Origin: Perkinsela sp. pyNocScin1
Lineage: Eukaryota; Euglenozoa; Kinetoplastea; Prokinetoplastida; Perkinselidae
Direction: 5' to 3'
NCBI GenBank assembly: GCA_964019655.1
Contig: CAXHTR010000005.1
Span: 496,001 to 560,000, forward strand
Length of the DNA: 64,000 nucleotides
Shown here piece by piece: positions 38,518 through 48,900 of this stretch (position 1 is its first letter; every line of letters starts with the position of its first letter). The notes beneath the pieces are model-generated. The model was not told the DNA's origin. It saw only the letters and a program-made list of their open reading frames with translations, and made no database searches. The translations under genes were made by a program, and so were the position numbers.

Positions 38518-39834
38518 TTAAATTTCTATCACGTCCTCATATTCTTCTTTAATCACCCCGACGATGTCTCCCACGATATTATTTTTCATCAGATTTATGG
38601 AAATATCCCAATCGAAAGAATCAGGGAGTAGAACGTTGACGAAGCAGTTCTGATCAAGACGGAGTGCCTCAAGAGATTCTGGCAAAGTGCGAAGATCTAT
38701 TGTTCCCGAAAAAAGGTTTGCGGAGAGATCAAGCTCGTCCAGATTTGGAGGGAGCGCTGTTATATCTACGCTTCCCGTAAATCGATTGCTTTGCAGTGAC
38801 ATGGACTGTAAGCCTTCTGGCAGCATGGAAAAGTCGAGAGATCCAGACAATCGCGTCGAGTCGCACTCAAATGATACGACACCATCTTGCATTTCTTCAA
38901 GGTGAAGAGACCCCGAAAAAAGGTTGACCGATAAGTCCATATCAACGACTGTTGGAGGAATGCGACCGAGCGATACAGAGCCTTCAATTGCGTTACTTCG
39001 CAAACCAAGGAAACCAACACAGGGAGATATCGTGTCAAAGACAACAGAGCTAAACTTATTGTAGCATAGCAAAGTATCTCTGAGCGAGCATGGAAGCCCT
39101 TCAAGATTGAGCGTTCCCGATAGTTGGTTGCGCTTTATCCCGAGCACCGCGAGCCCAGGTGGGAGGTGCTGGAGATTTACCGTCCCATAAAATTGATTGT
39201 TTGAGGCCATGAGCGATAGCATATTTGCTGGCAAGGAAGTCAAATCAGCACTTCCGGTAAAACTATTATCTTGCATGAACAATGTTGACAGACCGGATGG
39301 AAGCTCACGAAAATCCACTTCTCCAACGAATTTGTTCCCCTGAACATAAACGATCTCGAGCTTTCGAGGTAAAGCAGTGAAGTTTATGCTTCCTTCAAAA
39401 GCATTCTCGGAAATATTCAATGTCACAAGACCTTCAGGTAAAAGTTTCCACGCGATTGTGCCTGTGAGCACATTCTTTGGAATTTCTATCTCAATCAGGG
39501 ATCGAGGCAGTCGTGATGCGTCGATGGTCCCGTTCATGCTCGACGAAGAGACCGTGAGCGCTCGAATCGATGATGGTAGCCATTGAAGATCAATTCCCTG
39601 TGCAAAATCCCCTTCATCACTCCAATCGATAGCAATTACTTTATCATCGGTGGAGCAGGAAACATTCTTCCACTTGCTGACCTCTATGAAGTTCTGGTTG
39701 TCATCGGTAAACCTGTCTTTCATTTTAGACCTCTCAACTACCATCTCCATTAGAGCCTGTTGGGACAGGGATGAATAATCAAGCCGAGCGAGGTGTCTAC
39801 TTTCTGTTGCCGACAAAAGAAAGCCAAAGTTCAT
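38518..39834 (-). CDS. Secreted LRR protein, subtype A (14 repeats)
   Basis: 438 residues. Leader MNFGFLLSATESRHLARLD. Cap: LSQQALMEMVVE and VSKWKNVSCSTDD, one Cys only. Anchor AQGIDLQWLP. About fourteen repeats (TLNISENAFEG, TLFMQDNSFTG, MDLSVNLFSG, ELDLSANLFSG), with one degenerate unit near the middle (TISPCVGFLGLRSNAIEG). C-terminal cap is acidic (VGVIKEEYEDVIEI), unlike the Gly-containing caps of shorter members. It lies at the 5' end of the minus-strand run, so its promoter side faces the repeat element at 40077. Confidence 0.87.
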   Translation of the reverse strand: MNFGFLLSATESRHLARLDYSSLSQQALMEMVVERSKMKDRFTDDNQNFIEVSKWKNVSCSTDDKVIAIDWSDEGDFAQGIDLQWLPSSIRALTVSSSSMNGTIDASRLPRSLIEIEIPKNVLTGTIAWKLLPEGLVTLNISENAFEGSINFTALPRKLEIVYVQGNKFVGEVDFRELPSGLSTLFMQDNSFTGSADLTSLPANMLSLMASNNQFYGTVNLQHLPPGLAVLGIKRNQLSGTLNLEGLPCSLRDTLLCYNKFSSVVFDTISPCVGFLGLRSNAIEGSVSLGRIPPTVVDMDLSVNLFSGSLHLEEMQDGVVSFECDSTRLSGSLDFSMLPEGLQSMSLQSNRFTGSVDITALPPNLDELDLSANLFSGTIDLRTLPESLEALRLDQNCFVNVLLPDSFDWDISINLMKNNIVGDIVGVIKEEYEDVIEI

Positions 39835-40775
39835 TTACTTAATGTTAAAGAGTGGATAGATTAACAATACTGCATACACAGAAGATCAGATAATATCTCG
39901 TAATAACCTATTTTTCCCCACTTTGTTGTTAAAAAAGTGTAAGCCCCCCTAGTGAAGTGAGACACACAGGTGTAACTGATGGTAGCTGGTAGAATAGATG
40001 AATCTGATTTTACCAGCAAGAATTCTGTAATCTTAGCAACTGCACGTCAAAAGTCCGCACTGTCTCTAGTAAAATCCCCGTCTCGTCACATTAATTGGCA
40101 GAATTCTCTGACCGCATGCGCGACTTGCTCAAATCAATTGGCAGATTTGTTCGAGATGATTGGCAGGTGTCAAATTAATTGGCATAAATGTACTAATTAA
40201 TTGGCAGGTGTTAAAGTAATTCGCAGGAATGCTCTGATTAATTGGCAGATTTCCCGATAAATGGCAGATTCGTTCACTTTAATTGGCAGGTGCCGAGATA
40301 ATTGGCAGGTTTTTTTCTGCCAACTAATGTGACGGAACGGGAATTCAAGTGCCGTGCGCGTGACGTAACATAGGAAATAATAAAGCGAATGGGAGGTATG
40401 CAATTTTCTACTTTAACCCGTGATAATTTTGGTACCGCGCTGAATGAATAGCGCCGGGTGCAAGGGCGCTTCTAAGATAGGCTATATACAGTACTGCCCA
40501 AAAATTGCATCTGTAGATGCGCTCACGCTATTCCTGCCAAGTTACACTTTTCAGAAGGTTTCGTATAAAAAAGAAGTGAAATTTACTTTCCTGAAGTGGA
40601 TATTGCTATACATTCAAGGCGTAGGAGCTAGCATATAATGTGCCTCGAAAATGTAGCACGCATAAAGCAGTAAGTACCGTAATATGAATACCATTGGGGG
40701 AGATTTTCTTTATCTAGTCGAGCACTTAGTAATTTCCTGTACCTAGATTTGCTTATTAACTTTTACGAGTTTAGA
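39835..40775. other. Divergent strand-switch region carrying a repeat element
   Basis: About 940 bases between divergent LRR genes. Apart from the element at 40077-40341 nothing was recognised; short plus- and minus-strand frames are interrupted and featureless. In kinetoplastids a divergent switch is where polymerase II transcription normally begins, so the element may matter for that, or may simply have inserted in open chromatin. Confidence 0.5.
40077..40341. repeat. TIR-bounded array of ten AATTGGCAG copies
   Basis: Left end 40077-40103 and right end 40315-40341 are inverted repeats matching at 24 of 27 positions; they share CGTCACATTA and TTGGCAGAA. Between and including the left end, ten direct copies of AATTGGCAG or one-base variants start at 40093, 40136, 40158, 40177, 40199, 40218, 40240, 40259, 40281 and 40300. 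Spacing after the first is exactly 22, 19, 22, 19, 22, 19, 22, 19, giving a 41-bp higher-order period; the first interval is 43. Text between copies varies more than the motif. No ORF. Could be a non-autonomous DNA transposon, or a protein-binding array. Confidence 0.8.
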
Positions 40776-41462
40776 ATGCTCTGGAAGCTGGTTTTTCTAT
40801 GCAGTGATGATAGGTTCTCACTTGAGCATTCTGAAAATATATCCACAACAACACTTTCTATGCAAAGATCTCTTCTCAAGAAATTCTTTGAAGGTATTGA
40901 CAGTGAATTTTTTGGGCCCGGAACTGGACGGAGAACAATCGATCGAATTTGTGCTTGGGAGGAAACTCGACAAACCGTCATTGAATGTGAAGAAGACGCT
41001 ATTCATACTCTTAAGTTCATGCGTGTCTACTACGGTAATTTCAATGTTGCTTATATTCCAAACTCCCTCGAAATTGTCGCTATCGCAGTCTGTGGACAGG
41101 AATACTCAATCGATACGAGGAAGTTTCCCAGGAGGGCGAAAAATATTGACTTTCATCTGAACAAGATATTCGGCTCAATCAACCTTCAAACTTTACCAGA
41201 GCAACTTGAGTTTCTTGACCTTTCAGAAAATAGTATCACAGGATCTATTTCAATTTCTCGTCTACCGCAGACAATCAAAGCCATCTGGCTTTATCGAAAT
41301 TGGATAAGTCAGTCTCATTTATTCTACAATATCTTACCTGATTGCTTAGTAACGATCGACATCAATAAGAATTCTATCTACAGTGTGCAAAGTTTAGATG
41401 GCGTCCCGAATCCTCGCGCCAAAATGATTTTTCGAGGCATTCCCGATCAAAACATATGCTGA
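40776..41462 (+). CDS. Secreted LRR protein, short subtype A (4 repeats)
   Basis: Frame opens at TTG 40749; ATG 40776 gives 228 residues starting MLWKLVFLCSDDRFSLEH. Cap divergent: MQRSLLKKFFEGI for the helix and ICAWEETRQTVIEC where C-x-W-x-G-V-x-C would be, so both Cys and the Trp remain but Gly-Val is lost and spacing is longer. Repeats: FHLNKIFGSINL, FLDLSENSITG, AIWLYRNWISQ after a degenerate first unit. C-terminal cap VQSLDGVPNPRAKMIFRG. An intermediate between subtypes: B-like length, A-like tail. Confidence 0.78.
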   Translation: MLWKLVFLCSDDRFSLEHSENISTTTLSMQRSLLKKFFEGIDSEFFGPGTGRRTIDRICAWEETRQTVIECEEDAIHTLKFMRVYYGNFNVAYIPNSLEIVAIAVCGQEYSIDTRKFPRRAKNIDFHLNKIFGSINLQTLPEQLEFLDLSENSITGSISISRLPQTIKAIWLYRNWISQSHLFYNILPDCLVTIDINKNSIYSVQSLDGVPNPRAKMIFRGIPDQNIC

Positions 41463-41869
41463 GCATGGTATTCTGCGGAGTTTAATTTACAGAAAGTTCG
41501 TTGAGAACGCATGTTTTTTACTAACGTGGGATATGTTTTCTCTTCCATTATATTTCTTTAGTAAGATATGCCCAGAAACGCGATGTTAATGGCTATGGAA
41601 AGTATCAAAAAACGGTTCCCAGAGCTCTTCACTACCATTGATCTCAAGTATCTTCCCCTTTTACGTTGTTTGACCTGAGTGGAACACTCACTGATCGTAG
41701 AGCACTCCTTATCGGCATGTTTCCTCCTGCACGCAAAATGAATGATCCGCTGACTTTATATGAGAGCTCATTCGTGAGTTGAGTCAGAAAATAAAAAAAT
41801 ACCAGGTAAATACTGCAAGCTATCATAAACATAGAAGTTTAGAACGAATTTTCTATCATTGGAGCTTTT
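41463..41869. other. Convergent intergenic region with a possible relic
   Basis: About 400 bases between a plus-strand LRR gene and the V-ATPase subunit d gene. It holds the candidate relic at 41568; the minus-strand frame at 41644-41832 is its shadow. Nothing else recognised. Confidence 0.5.
41568..41782 (+). pseudogene. Possible LRR relic
   Basis: From ATG 41568 a short frame reads FTTIDLKYLPLLRCL, a good match to the repeat core, and then stops at TGA. In the next frame LDLSGTLTDRRALL continues at the same place, as a repeat would, before homology fades to a stop at 41780-41782. One indel would join the two. Only about one and a half repeats are recognisable. Confidence 0.38.
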
Positions 41870-42928
41870 CTAAACAATGAGGAAGTCTCCAATATGGGAC
41901 CGCATTCCTTGGTTGATACATTCAATCATCCAGTGGATATTTTCGATTTCGATAGCTTTTAGCTTGATGTAGGCGTAGTAAAGGCCGAACTGAAACTGCT
42001 GATGAAAGGCATCGCGATAAACAGAAACTGCCTTTCTTCGCATGACTCCTTCAAAGGAACCAGACACAGCCTTGTTCTTCGGAGCTGAACTCTGTCCTGC
42101 AAGGGCACTGAGAAGCTCTTCGTACTCTGGAAATCCGTGCAGGCAATCCACAACATCGTGTAGTGAACGCGCTCCTGCGAGTGCAGTGTATATTGGTGCA
42201 AGAGATCCAATATTAGGATAAAGCGCTCGTCTCATTTCCTCACTCATTTCGGATCCGAGTTGGCTACCCATTGTGTTAAGAGTTAAGGTCAAAACCTCCC
42301 GGTCAGCTTCGAAAGAAAGTATGCTATGCATCACTTCTGCAGTTTCTCCACCTAATGACTGACAGAAGCGATCAAATTCCTCAAACCAGTTTTTTTGAAC
42401 AAGAGCGCGAATGAATTCAATCGGCATTCTATCAAAGTCAATAGCCTTTTCTTGCGTAAAGTATCTCTGAAGTGAAGAAGTTTCGGATAGAATATCAAGC
42501 ATTTCGGAAATATCCGCAGCAGTGGTAAGTGCTGCCATCACTGGTATATCGCCAAGACGGTTGCATCGAGTTAAATCATCAAAGGTACTTTTTGTTCGCT
42601 TTCCAGCAATAATTCTAAGAACATTGTCAAGCTGATATGACTCTGAGACAAAGTCCAGAAATCTAGCAAGTCTTGATGTAGCGCCAGATCGAAAATACTT
42701 AAATTCACGGACAATTTTTTGCTGAAGCTCTTGAAGACCCTGCCTTTCCGTACCTTTGCAATCCCCTTCAAGGAAGAAGCCGTAATCTGATGCAGAGAGG
42801 AAGGTAAGAGCATCTTCGACGCTTTCACATTGAGATAGAGTATTGTAATCATCTTCATCGAACAGAGCATTCCGCAGACCGAAGAGCATCGCCTCTGAGG
42901 CCCCGTTTTCAATGTTTGTTGTCATCAT
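41870..42928 (-). CDS. ATP6V0D: V-type proton ATPase subunit d (V0)
   Basis: 352 residues, the family length. Recognisable features: AMLFGLRNALFDEDDYNTLSQ near the N-terminus (family: G-LRG-LL-x-YNNLTQCE), GLQELQQKIVREFKYFRSGA, LDFVSESYQLDNVLRII, a central Asp/Leu-rich bundle, LYPNIGSLAPI, and the conserved C-terminal half with HQQFQFGLYYAYIKLKAIE and IHWMIECINQ. It couples the V1 stalk to the c-ring in acidic compartments. It is an isolated housekeeping gene between LRR clusters. Confidence 0.92.
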   Translation of the reverse strand: MMTTNIENGASEAMLFGLRNALFDEDDYNTLSQCESVEDALTFLSASDYGFFLEGDCKGTERQGLQELQQKIVREFKYFRSGATSRLARFLDFVSESYQLDNVLRIIAGKRTKSTFDDLTRCNRLGDIPVMAALTTAADISEMLDILSETSSLQRYFTQEKAIDFDRMPIEFIRALVQKNWFEEFDRFCQSLGGETAEVMHSILSFEADREVLTLTLNTMGSQLGSEMSEEMRRALYPNIGSLAPIYTALAGARSLHDVVDCLHGFPEYEELLSALAGQSSAPKNKAVSGSFEGVMRRKAVSVYRDAFHQQFQFGLYYAYIKLKAIEIENIHWMIECINQGMRSHIGDFLIV

Positions 42929-43452
42929 TCTGATTCGCTTATTTTGAAGCTTTATAAAATGTAAAAATTAATCATTGCTGTCGTATCGGAAAATGGTATG
43001 GTGGCCTACCCGTTAAAGAAGCTAGGCTTACCACTGATATGACATTTAGATTGCAGACAGCCTTTCTTCGCCACAGTTTACTGAAATTTGAGCGCAACAA
43101 ATTTTCTCAATAAGGACCTAATTATTACAGGAGTTCAATATTCATCAATTGCTGAGAGGTGAATTACTTCAGCATGAGATGAAATATAGTAGAAATGCAC
43201 CACAAAAAAATCTATGGTTGAATTCTTTCGAGCTCCTAATTAGCAACAGCACTGTGGTAACAAGACCTGTAAAGGTCCCATGAGCCCCAGATTTAAATTC
43301 TTGAACGACTGCGAGAGATGTAATTATTGCGAACCTTGTTATGGCATTAGGAAATTCGGCTTTATAGAAAGCTGGACCGAGAGGTTTTCATTGCATATGC
43401 AGTTCGATCTGAGAAGAATATTTCATTTTATGTCAGCTCTACAAATTCAGTA
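42929..43452. other. Divergent intergenic region without a gene
   Basis: About 525 AT-rich bases between the subunit d gene (minus) and an LRR gene (plus). No ORF, relic or RNA gene could be supported. Confidence 0.6.
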
Positions 43453-44916
43453 ATGTATTCTTCGCGCGTAATCGTAGCTCCTTTTCTTGCTAGTGCGGAC
43501 ATAGAATTAGGACGGTTCGATAGAAATTCGGTCTCAGAGCAAACCCTCATGGAGCTGCTCGTGGCAGACGTCGAAGGAAATGACTCATTCCTTTCATCAG
43601 ATAATGACTTTAAAAACGCGAAGTACTGGCCAGGGGTAAGTGGTGCCAGTCATATAACGGGAATTTGGTGGAGAGGAAAGTTCGAGGGAGGTTCAATAGA
43701 CCTTCAATATTTGCCACCAGTGGTTCAAGATGTGGATATTTCCTCCAATAATCTTACGGGTAATTCCCATATGAAAGGGCTTCCTACATGCCTGCGTCAT
43801 CTCAATATATCTCAAAATACGTTTACGGGGGGCATCGATGTAGGATGTTTGCCTGAAGGTCTTATATCTCTGGACCTATCATTCAATGACTTTCAAGGAG
43901 AAATCGATTTAGCACAGCTTCCGAAGTCACTCAAAACAATAAACTTAAGCAACAATCAATTTCAGGGCTCAGTAAACCTACGTCATCTCCCTAAATCATT
44001 AGAAGATATTGACTTGAGTGCAAACAAATTTGACGGAGAATTTTCTCTGATCGAGCTTCCCAAAGATCTAAAGACGATTCGGATAGAGCACAATGCGCTC
44101 ATGGGCAAAGCAAGCTTCATGAATCTCCCACCTTTTATTCAAGAACTCAGTATTCAAGGAAACAAAATTACTCATGCGATAGGATTGGATATGCTTCCGC
44201 AGTCACTGAAAACATTTCATATCGGGGAAAATATAATTACCGCGGATATAAGTCACATGAAGTTACCACGAGCCTTAGAGGCGTTGGACATATCTGAAAA
44301 TATGCTCTCGGGATACTTTTCTTTCAAAGATCTGCCCGATAATGTATGGATTCTATCAATTTTCAGGAATGCGCTTTTGGGGGAACTATGCCTCTCCAGC
44401 AATCACGAAATGCTCACATATCTTTACTTTGACGAGAATAGATTTGAGGGTAATTTCATGTGCGCAGAGCTTCCACGTAATATTGAGAGAGTCTCTGCTG
44501 GCTATAACTGCATCTCTGGCATGCTCGACTTACCATGCCTACCGGAATATGTGACACTTCTTATACTCAAGGCGAACAAGCTCAGTGGCAACTTGACACT
44601 CCAGAAGCTTCCATTCGGTATGCGTCATCTTGACCTTTCTCAAAATTCTTTTACAGGGGGGATATCATTCGGGGACTTGCCGAAGAGTATCCAAGTTATC
44701 AACCTCGCCCAGAACCGCCTCTCCGGGGAAACACTGCTCGACAATCTTCCTGGAAAAATGGAGCTCGTCGATCTCTCGTCGAACGTGCTGTCAGGGACAG
44801 TCGTAATTAAGAGTCTTCCTGCATCACTAGAAAAATGTGACTTGAGCAATAATAGCTTTCAGGCCATTTTGTACGAATCTGAGGAAGCAAAGAGCAGCGG
44901 CGTGGTCATAGAATAA
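43453..44916 (+). CDS. Secreted LRR protein, subtype A (17 repeats)
   Basis: 487 residues. Leader MYSSRVIVAPFLASADIELG. Cap: VSEQTLMELLVADV then NAKYWPGVSGAS (W-x-GV without Cys). Anchor GGSIDLQYLP. Seventeen repeats: HLNISQNTFTG, SLDLSFNDFQG, DIDLSANKFDG, HLDLSQNSFTG, LVDLSSNVLSG. Units 6-8 and 11-12 are irregular. Tail LYESEEAKSSGVVIE, acidic like that of the 14-repeat gene. AT-rich codon choice compared with the 22-repeat gene at 27371, showing that base composition varies widely within the family. Confidence 0.88.
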   Translation: MYSSRVIVAPFLASADIELGRFDRNSVSEQTLMELLVADVEGNDSFLSSDNDFKNAKYWPGVSGASHITGIWWRGKFEGGSIDLQYLPPVVQDVDISSNNLTGNSHMKGLPTCLRHLNISQNTFTGGIDVGCLPEGLISLDLSFNDFQGEIDLAQLPKSLKTINLSNNQFQGSVNLRHLPKSLEDIDLSANKFDGEFSLIELPKDLKTIRIEHNALMGKASFMNLPPFIQELSIQGNKITHAIGLDMLPQSLKTFHIGENIITADISHMKLPRALEALDISENMLSGYFSFKDLPDNVWILSIFRNALLGELCLSSNHEMLTYLYFDENRFEGNFMCAELPRNIERVSAGYNCISGMLDLPCLPEYVTLLILKANKLSGNLTLQKLPFGMRHLDLSQNSFTGGISFGDLPKSIQVINLAQNRLSGETLLDNLPGKMELVDLSSNVLSGTVVIKSLPASLEKCDLSNNSFQAILYESEEAKSSGVVIE

Positions 44917-45932
44917 TAAGCATATGCATAACTCAATAATGATATTTGGAATGCTCTACGAACACTTCGGGCAGTAATGCATGCATCATTTTTTATCGAT
45001 TGTACGAATTACATGAATGATATGCCATTTTCGCTCAATTTTTGTAAGAGGCGGCCTCTAGATTTCGAGCCCTACATTTCTTCGGTCACTAGTACGGGAT
45101 CTACAAAGATCAATGAGATAGTGAAACGAAGCGTTGCAGAGTCGAGTCCTGGCGTAAGATCTATTTTCCAAAGGGGGCCTGGGGGTTAACTGTGCGATGG
45201 AAGATCTCGAGCCACAAGGACAGTAAGAAAAAAAGAGTGCGGTCAGTGCTTCCCAACCTCTGAAAATGGGATTTTTCGGGGACCAGTCAGACTTTTTTTG
45301 GGGGGTCAGGCTGAAAGTCTCATAATTAATCAGGTGGAAAGCTGATATGACTGGGTATGAAGTTCGTCGAGATTCCCTGAAAGTAGATTGAGCTCAGCAG
45401 GTCCCGTGAATGCGAATCCACTGAGCTAAACATCTTTCAAGACAAGTGGAAGAATAATAAGATCAATGCTGCTTGTAAATTGGTTTCTATGCGCGCTCAA
45501 TATTCTAGTTCGTCAGGAAGCAATGAGACGTCTACGCTAGGGCTGTACACCAGAGAATGCAGAGCTCGCGAACGAGAATCTCAATCAGAGCCTTTTTTGA
45601 GCACTCTTCCAAGATGCGTATCGTGTCCATATTCGGATGAATAAATAATAACGCAGAGAAAGAAAGAGCAGGCGCTTATTTCAGTAAAGGGAAACGAACA
45701 CTCACTCATGTGTCTAATTGACTAGTCACACAGAGTGCACCTGGGAAACCCATCCAAGACTCGATCCATTATATCTCACCAGCTCGAACCGGATGGCAAT
45801 GCAAGAAAAACGAATGCTATCCTTAATGCGCTGGTTTCTACGGTTCACGGTCATTTTCAAAATTATCGTAACCATAACAAACAATCGTAAGCTATTGCGT
45901 ACAGTAATCCTTGAAAATCATCCAAGCAAAGC
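44917..45932. other. Convergent region containing one LRR relic
   Basis: About 1 kb between an LRR gene and the large mitochondrial protein gene. It contains the minus-strand relic at 45340-45630. A 70-codon plus frame (44977-45189) and a 98-codon plus frame (45718-46014) have no family features and the second overlaps the neighbouring gene. A run of T then G near 45287-45308 is the only other notable feature. Confidence 0.5.
45340..45630 (-). pseudogene. Decayed LRR gene, cap helix plus two repeats
   Basis: From ATG 45630 the minus strand reads MDTIRILEECSKKALIEILV (then REL), a clear match to the family cap helix (S-x-x-x-LMELLV-x-EL). The frame then stops. In a different frame NQFTSSIDLIILPLVLKDV, a stop, then LSGFAFTGPAELNLL matches two consecutive LRR units. 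The leader, the W-x-GV part and most repeats are missing. Clearly a fossil, with at least one internal deletion, one frameshift and one stop. Confidence 0.62.
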
Positions 45933-48900
45933 TCAACCTGCTAATCCTGTTTCAATATCCTTGAGGCAGTCAATATTGGAGCTGACAGCTAAAATCTGCA
46001 TTAGTTCTTGCTGAAGCGCATCCCGATCATGCACTTTTGACTTCTCTATTTCACTCTGAAGGCTCTTCAGCTTATGTAGTAGAATATGAGCAGCTGAAAG
46101 CTTTACTTCTTTCGGCAGAAAACCTTTCGGTACGTCCCCGATGGACACAAGCAAATCGAAAATAGGGGAGAATCGCTCCCTGCTTAAAAGGCTATCCGTA
46201 CCGCACTTTTCATAAAACGCTTTCAGGCCACATCCCATCCCCTTTAAAAATTCTTTCAGCGCTTCGTCCATGTCTCTGAGAAACGAAGCACCCTTCGGAT
46301 GCTGTGCTAACGGTGATTGTAGAATTTGAAGAAAGTGTGGTACAATTTGTGCGTAAACAGGAGAACGCACATCAAAATCATGCCCCCCAAGCGCATCAAC
46401 ATGGCTGCTTACGTAGGAAGACAGACTTATGACTGGTTTCAAGAGCGAGCGCTGTGCCCATTCTATCTTCACTTGAGTATCACTTGCACTGTGTTGTGTT
46501 CCCTGTGCTATCATTTCCGTGATGACAGAGACTGTCGATAACAATAATCTCATAAAAGCGGGAAGCAAGGTTGCCGCTATACTCCAAGTCATGTGGATCA
46601 GCATTTTTTTATTGAGGGACTGCGCTACTGCCGAACTGAGCTTGTCGATACATGCGATGTCTACTTTGCTCATCAAGTTGGCGGGATTCGTTTCTCGCGT
46701 GCTTTGATCTCCAACGTTTTGGAATTGGACAGGAATGTTTGATCGGGCGATGAGATGGTGCAAAGCGACAAAGAACATCGGGCGTGACATGGATGCGTTC
46801 TGCATACGCTTCGTTTTTGCGGAGTACTTACGTGGTTTGCTGATGCGCTGCGTTCGTCGTAATGCCCGAACTGCGACGAGCGCAGCCTCTTGAAGCTTCA
46901 CTTCTCCGATATCATCTGCGAGTTGAACAAGTTCACAAACGGTATTTTTCGCTGTGAAGAGCGGTCGGTGCAAAGGAGCACGCAATGCTCTACCCTTCCT
47001 CTTTTCTGACCGAGTCGAGTCTATGAGCCGTTGTGCGATGATGTTTAGCAGCAGGCTTGCACTTGCATCCATGTTGGTCTTCCCAAGAATAGTGCGTAAA
47101 TTAGCGATTGTCCTTAGAAGAAGAAGAATGGAGTACGTTCCAAGTGCAGGAATGTTTGGAATTAGTGCTGCAAAAACATTGGATAAGCCACTCGGAATGT
47201 GATTAAGGCGTACAAATGCGTATAGACAGCCGCACAGGCAATGCACCTTTTTCTGCACTTCCTGTATTGGCAAAATATCTTGAAGATAAAGAATGCTTTT
47301 CGGTGGAGGGATGGATAAAATGCTCTCGGCATTTCTATCTGTATTGCTGAGTGATGCTGTGAACATATACTCAAGACGATAGAGAAGCTCCTTTTCTCGC
47401 GCAGATGAAAAAATTCGCTGCAGCTCGACTTCAGGCAAGGCACAGAGCGAGAAGAGCACTGCACAAATATCTCGCATCCCGCTCGAGGCAGTTGTCCCAC
47501 TGAACTGCGAGCTCATGCACGCTTTTGATGGAAAATAATTGATGATTGTGTCGTACATGAGAGATGACTCACTCAGAGTTGCCCGAGTATACTCTGACAG
47601 TTTTTGGGCTTCCAGTCGGGTCCTCAGGCGAATCAGAGCATCTGTGAGCTTAAGAACGTTATGTGGCTGTGCATACCGCACGCTATAATTCCCTTGATAG
47701 AATAATCTCTTAGGAAAAAAGCAGTATGGATCTTTTTTGATAGATGCCTCCTTTGAAATCCCATCGTCATGGAAGGCCTTTTCCCATTCCTGAACAACGG
47801 GAAGACCACTCGCGTGCTCATTCTTAACCTTGTGGTATTTGACAGACTTCCCTTCATTTTCAGATAAGATACCCCGGATTTTGAGAAATATTTGCTGCAC
47901 GTACTGTGTGTACTGCGATGCATGATGTTCTGACCATGGCAAGCGTGAAATGATATCCAGCATATGCGTAAGGTCTGGCAGATGAGCTTCAGAAACGCTT
48001 TTCATTGCATGATGTAATGTACCTTGCAGACTTTTCTCATGCGCAGCCAAAATTTTAGGATCATCCATTTTTTCCAACTTTTGGAGGGTTTGCGAAAGGG
48101 CAGATCTCACTCCTTCTGAGCAATGTTCTGAATGCTGGAATGAGCCGTCGAGAAGACTCTGTGATTGGTCTCCTATCGATCTGGAGCTTGTATTGTGCAC
48201 AGACGAATCTCCCATCTCTCTATTACAAATGGACCAGAATCCATCGACAATTTCCTTATCAAGAGTAATGAACCGATACAGAGTCAGCCTGCGAGACCAT
48301 TTCTTTGTTTTCACTTTTACTGGAGTACGCAATGCTCCATGTAATGCTTTCGCAAAATTCTGTAAATCGGGAATATCAAAGGGACTGTCCTTTCGGATCT
48401 CGTTCCCTTGTCTATACAACCAGTTGGGACTTTTGAGAGTTTTCGATATACCTTTCATCGAGTCTAAAGACACAAACGCCTTGACAAGGGCGTTGACATG
48501 ATGACTGATACTTTCAGTATCAAGGTGGGCTTCGTGCAGAATAAAGTTCATTATGGATTTCTGATTCTCAATTTCACAACTTCTAAGCTCTGACCACTCC
48601 CGCGTTGCCATTGCAAGAGCCCCACGAACCTCTCCGAAGTGAAAGTCTTCATGCTCGTATTCAACTTTTCCTCCCATGTTCCGGTATCGTAGGGGAAGAT
48701 TTTTTCTTGCATTATAGTTAGCAGACCGGTTCGTGTAGTAGCACTCGATTGCTTTATCACAGCACGCTGTAATCGACTCAAGTCGACTTCTTATCAGAAT
48801 TGATCGGACATGCTTTTCACGCACTCGATTCGACATCATACCATGATTATCTAGCTCGTCAATTTTATCTATAGCTGTATTTTGAATGCTTTCAACTTCC

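Noticed and set aside
45287-45308. T-run followed by G-run as a possible structural or regulatory element
   Set aside because: Only one short run of G is present, so a quadruplex cannot be supported.
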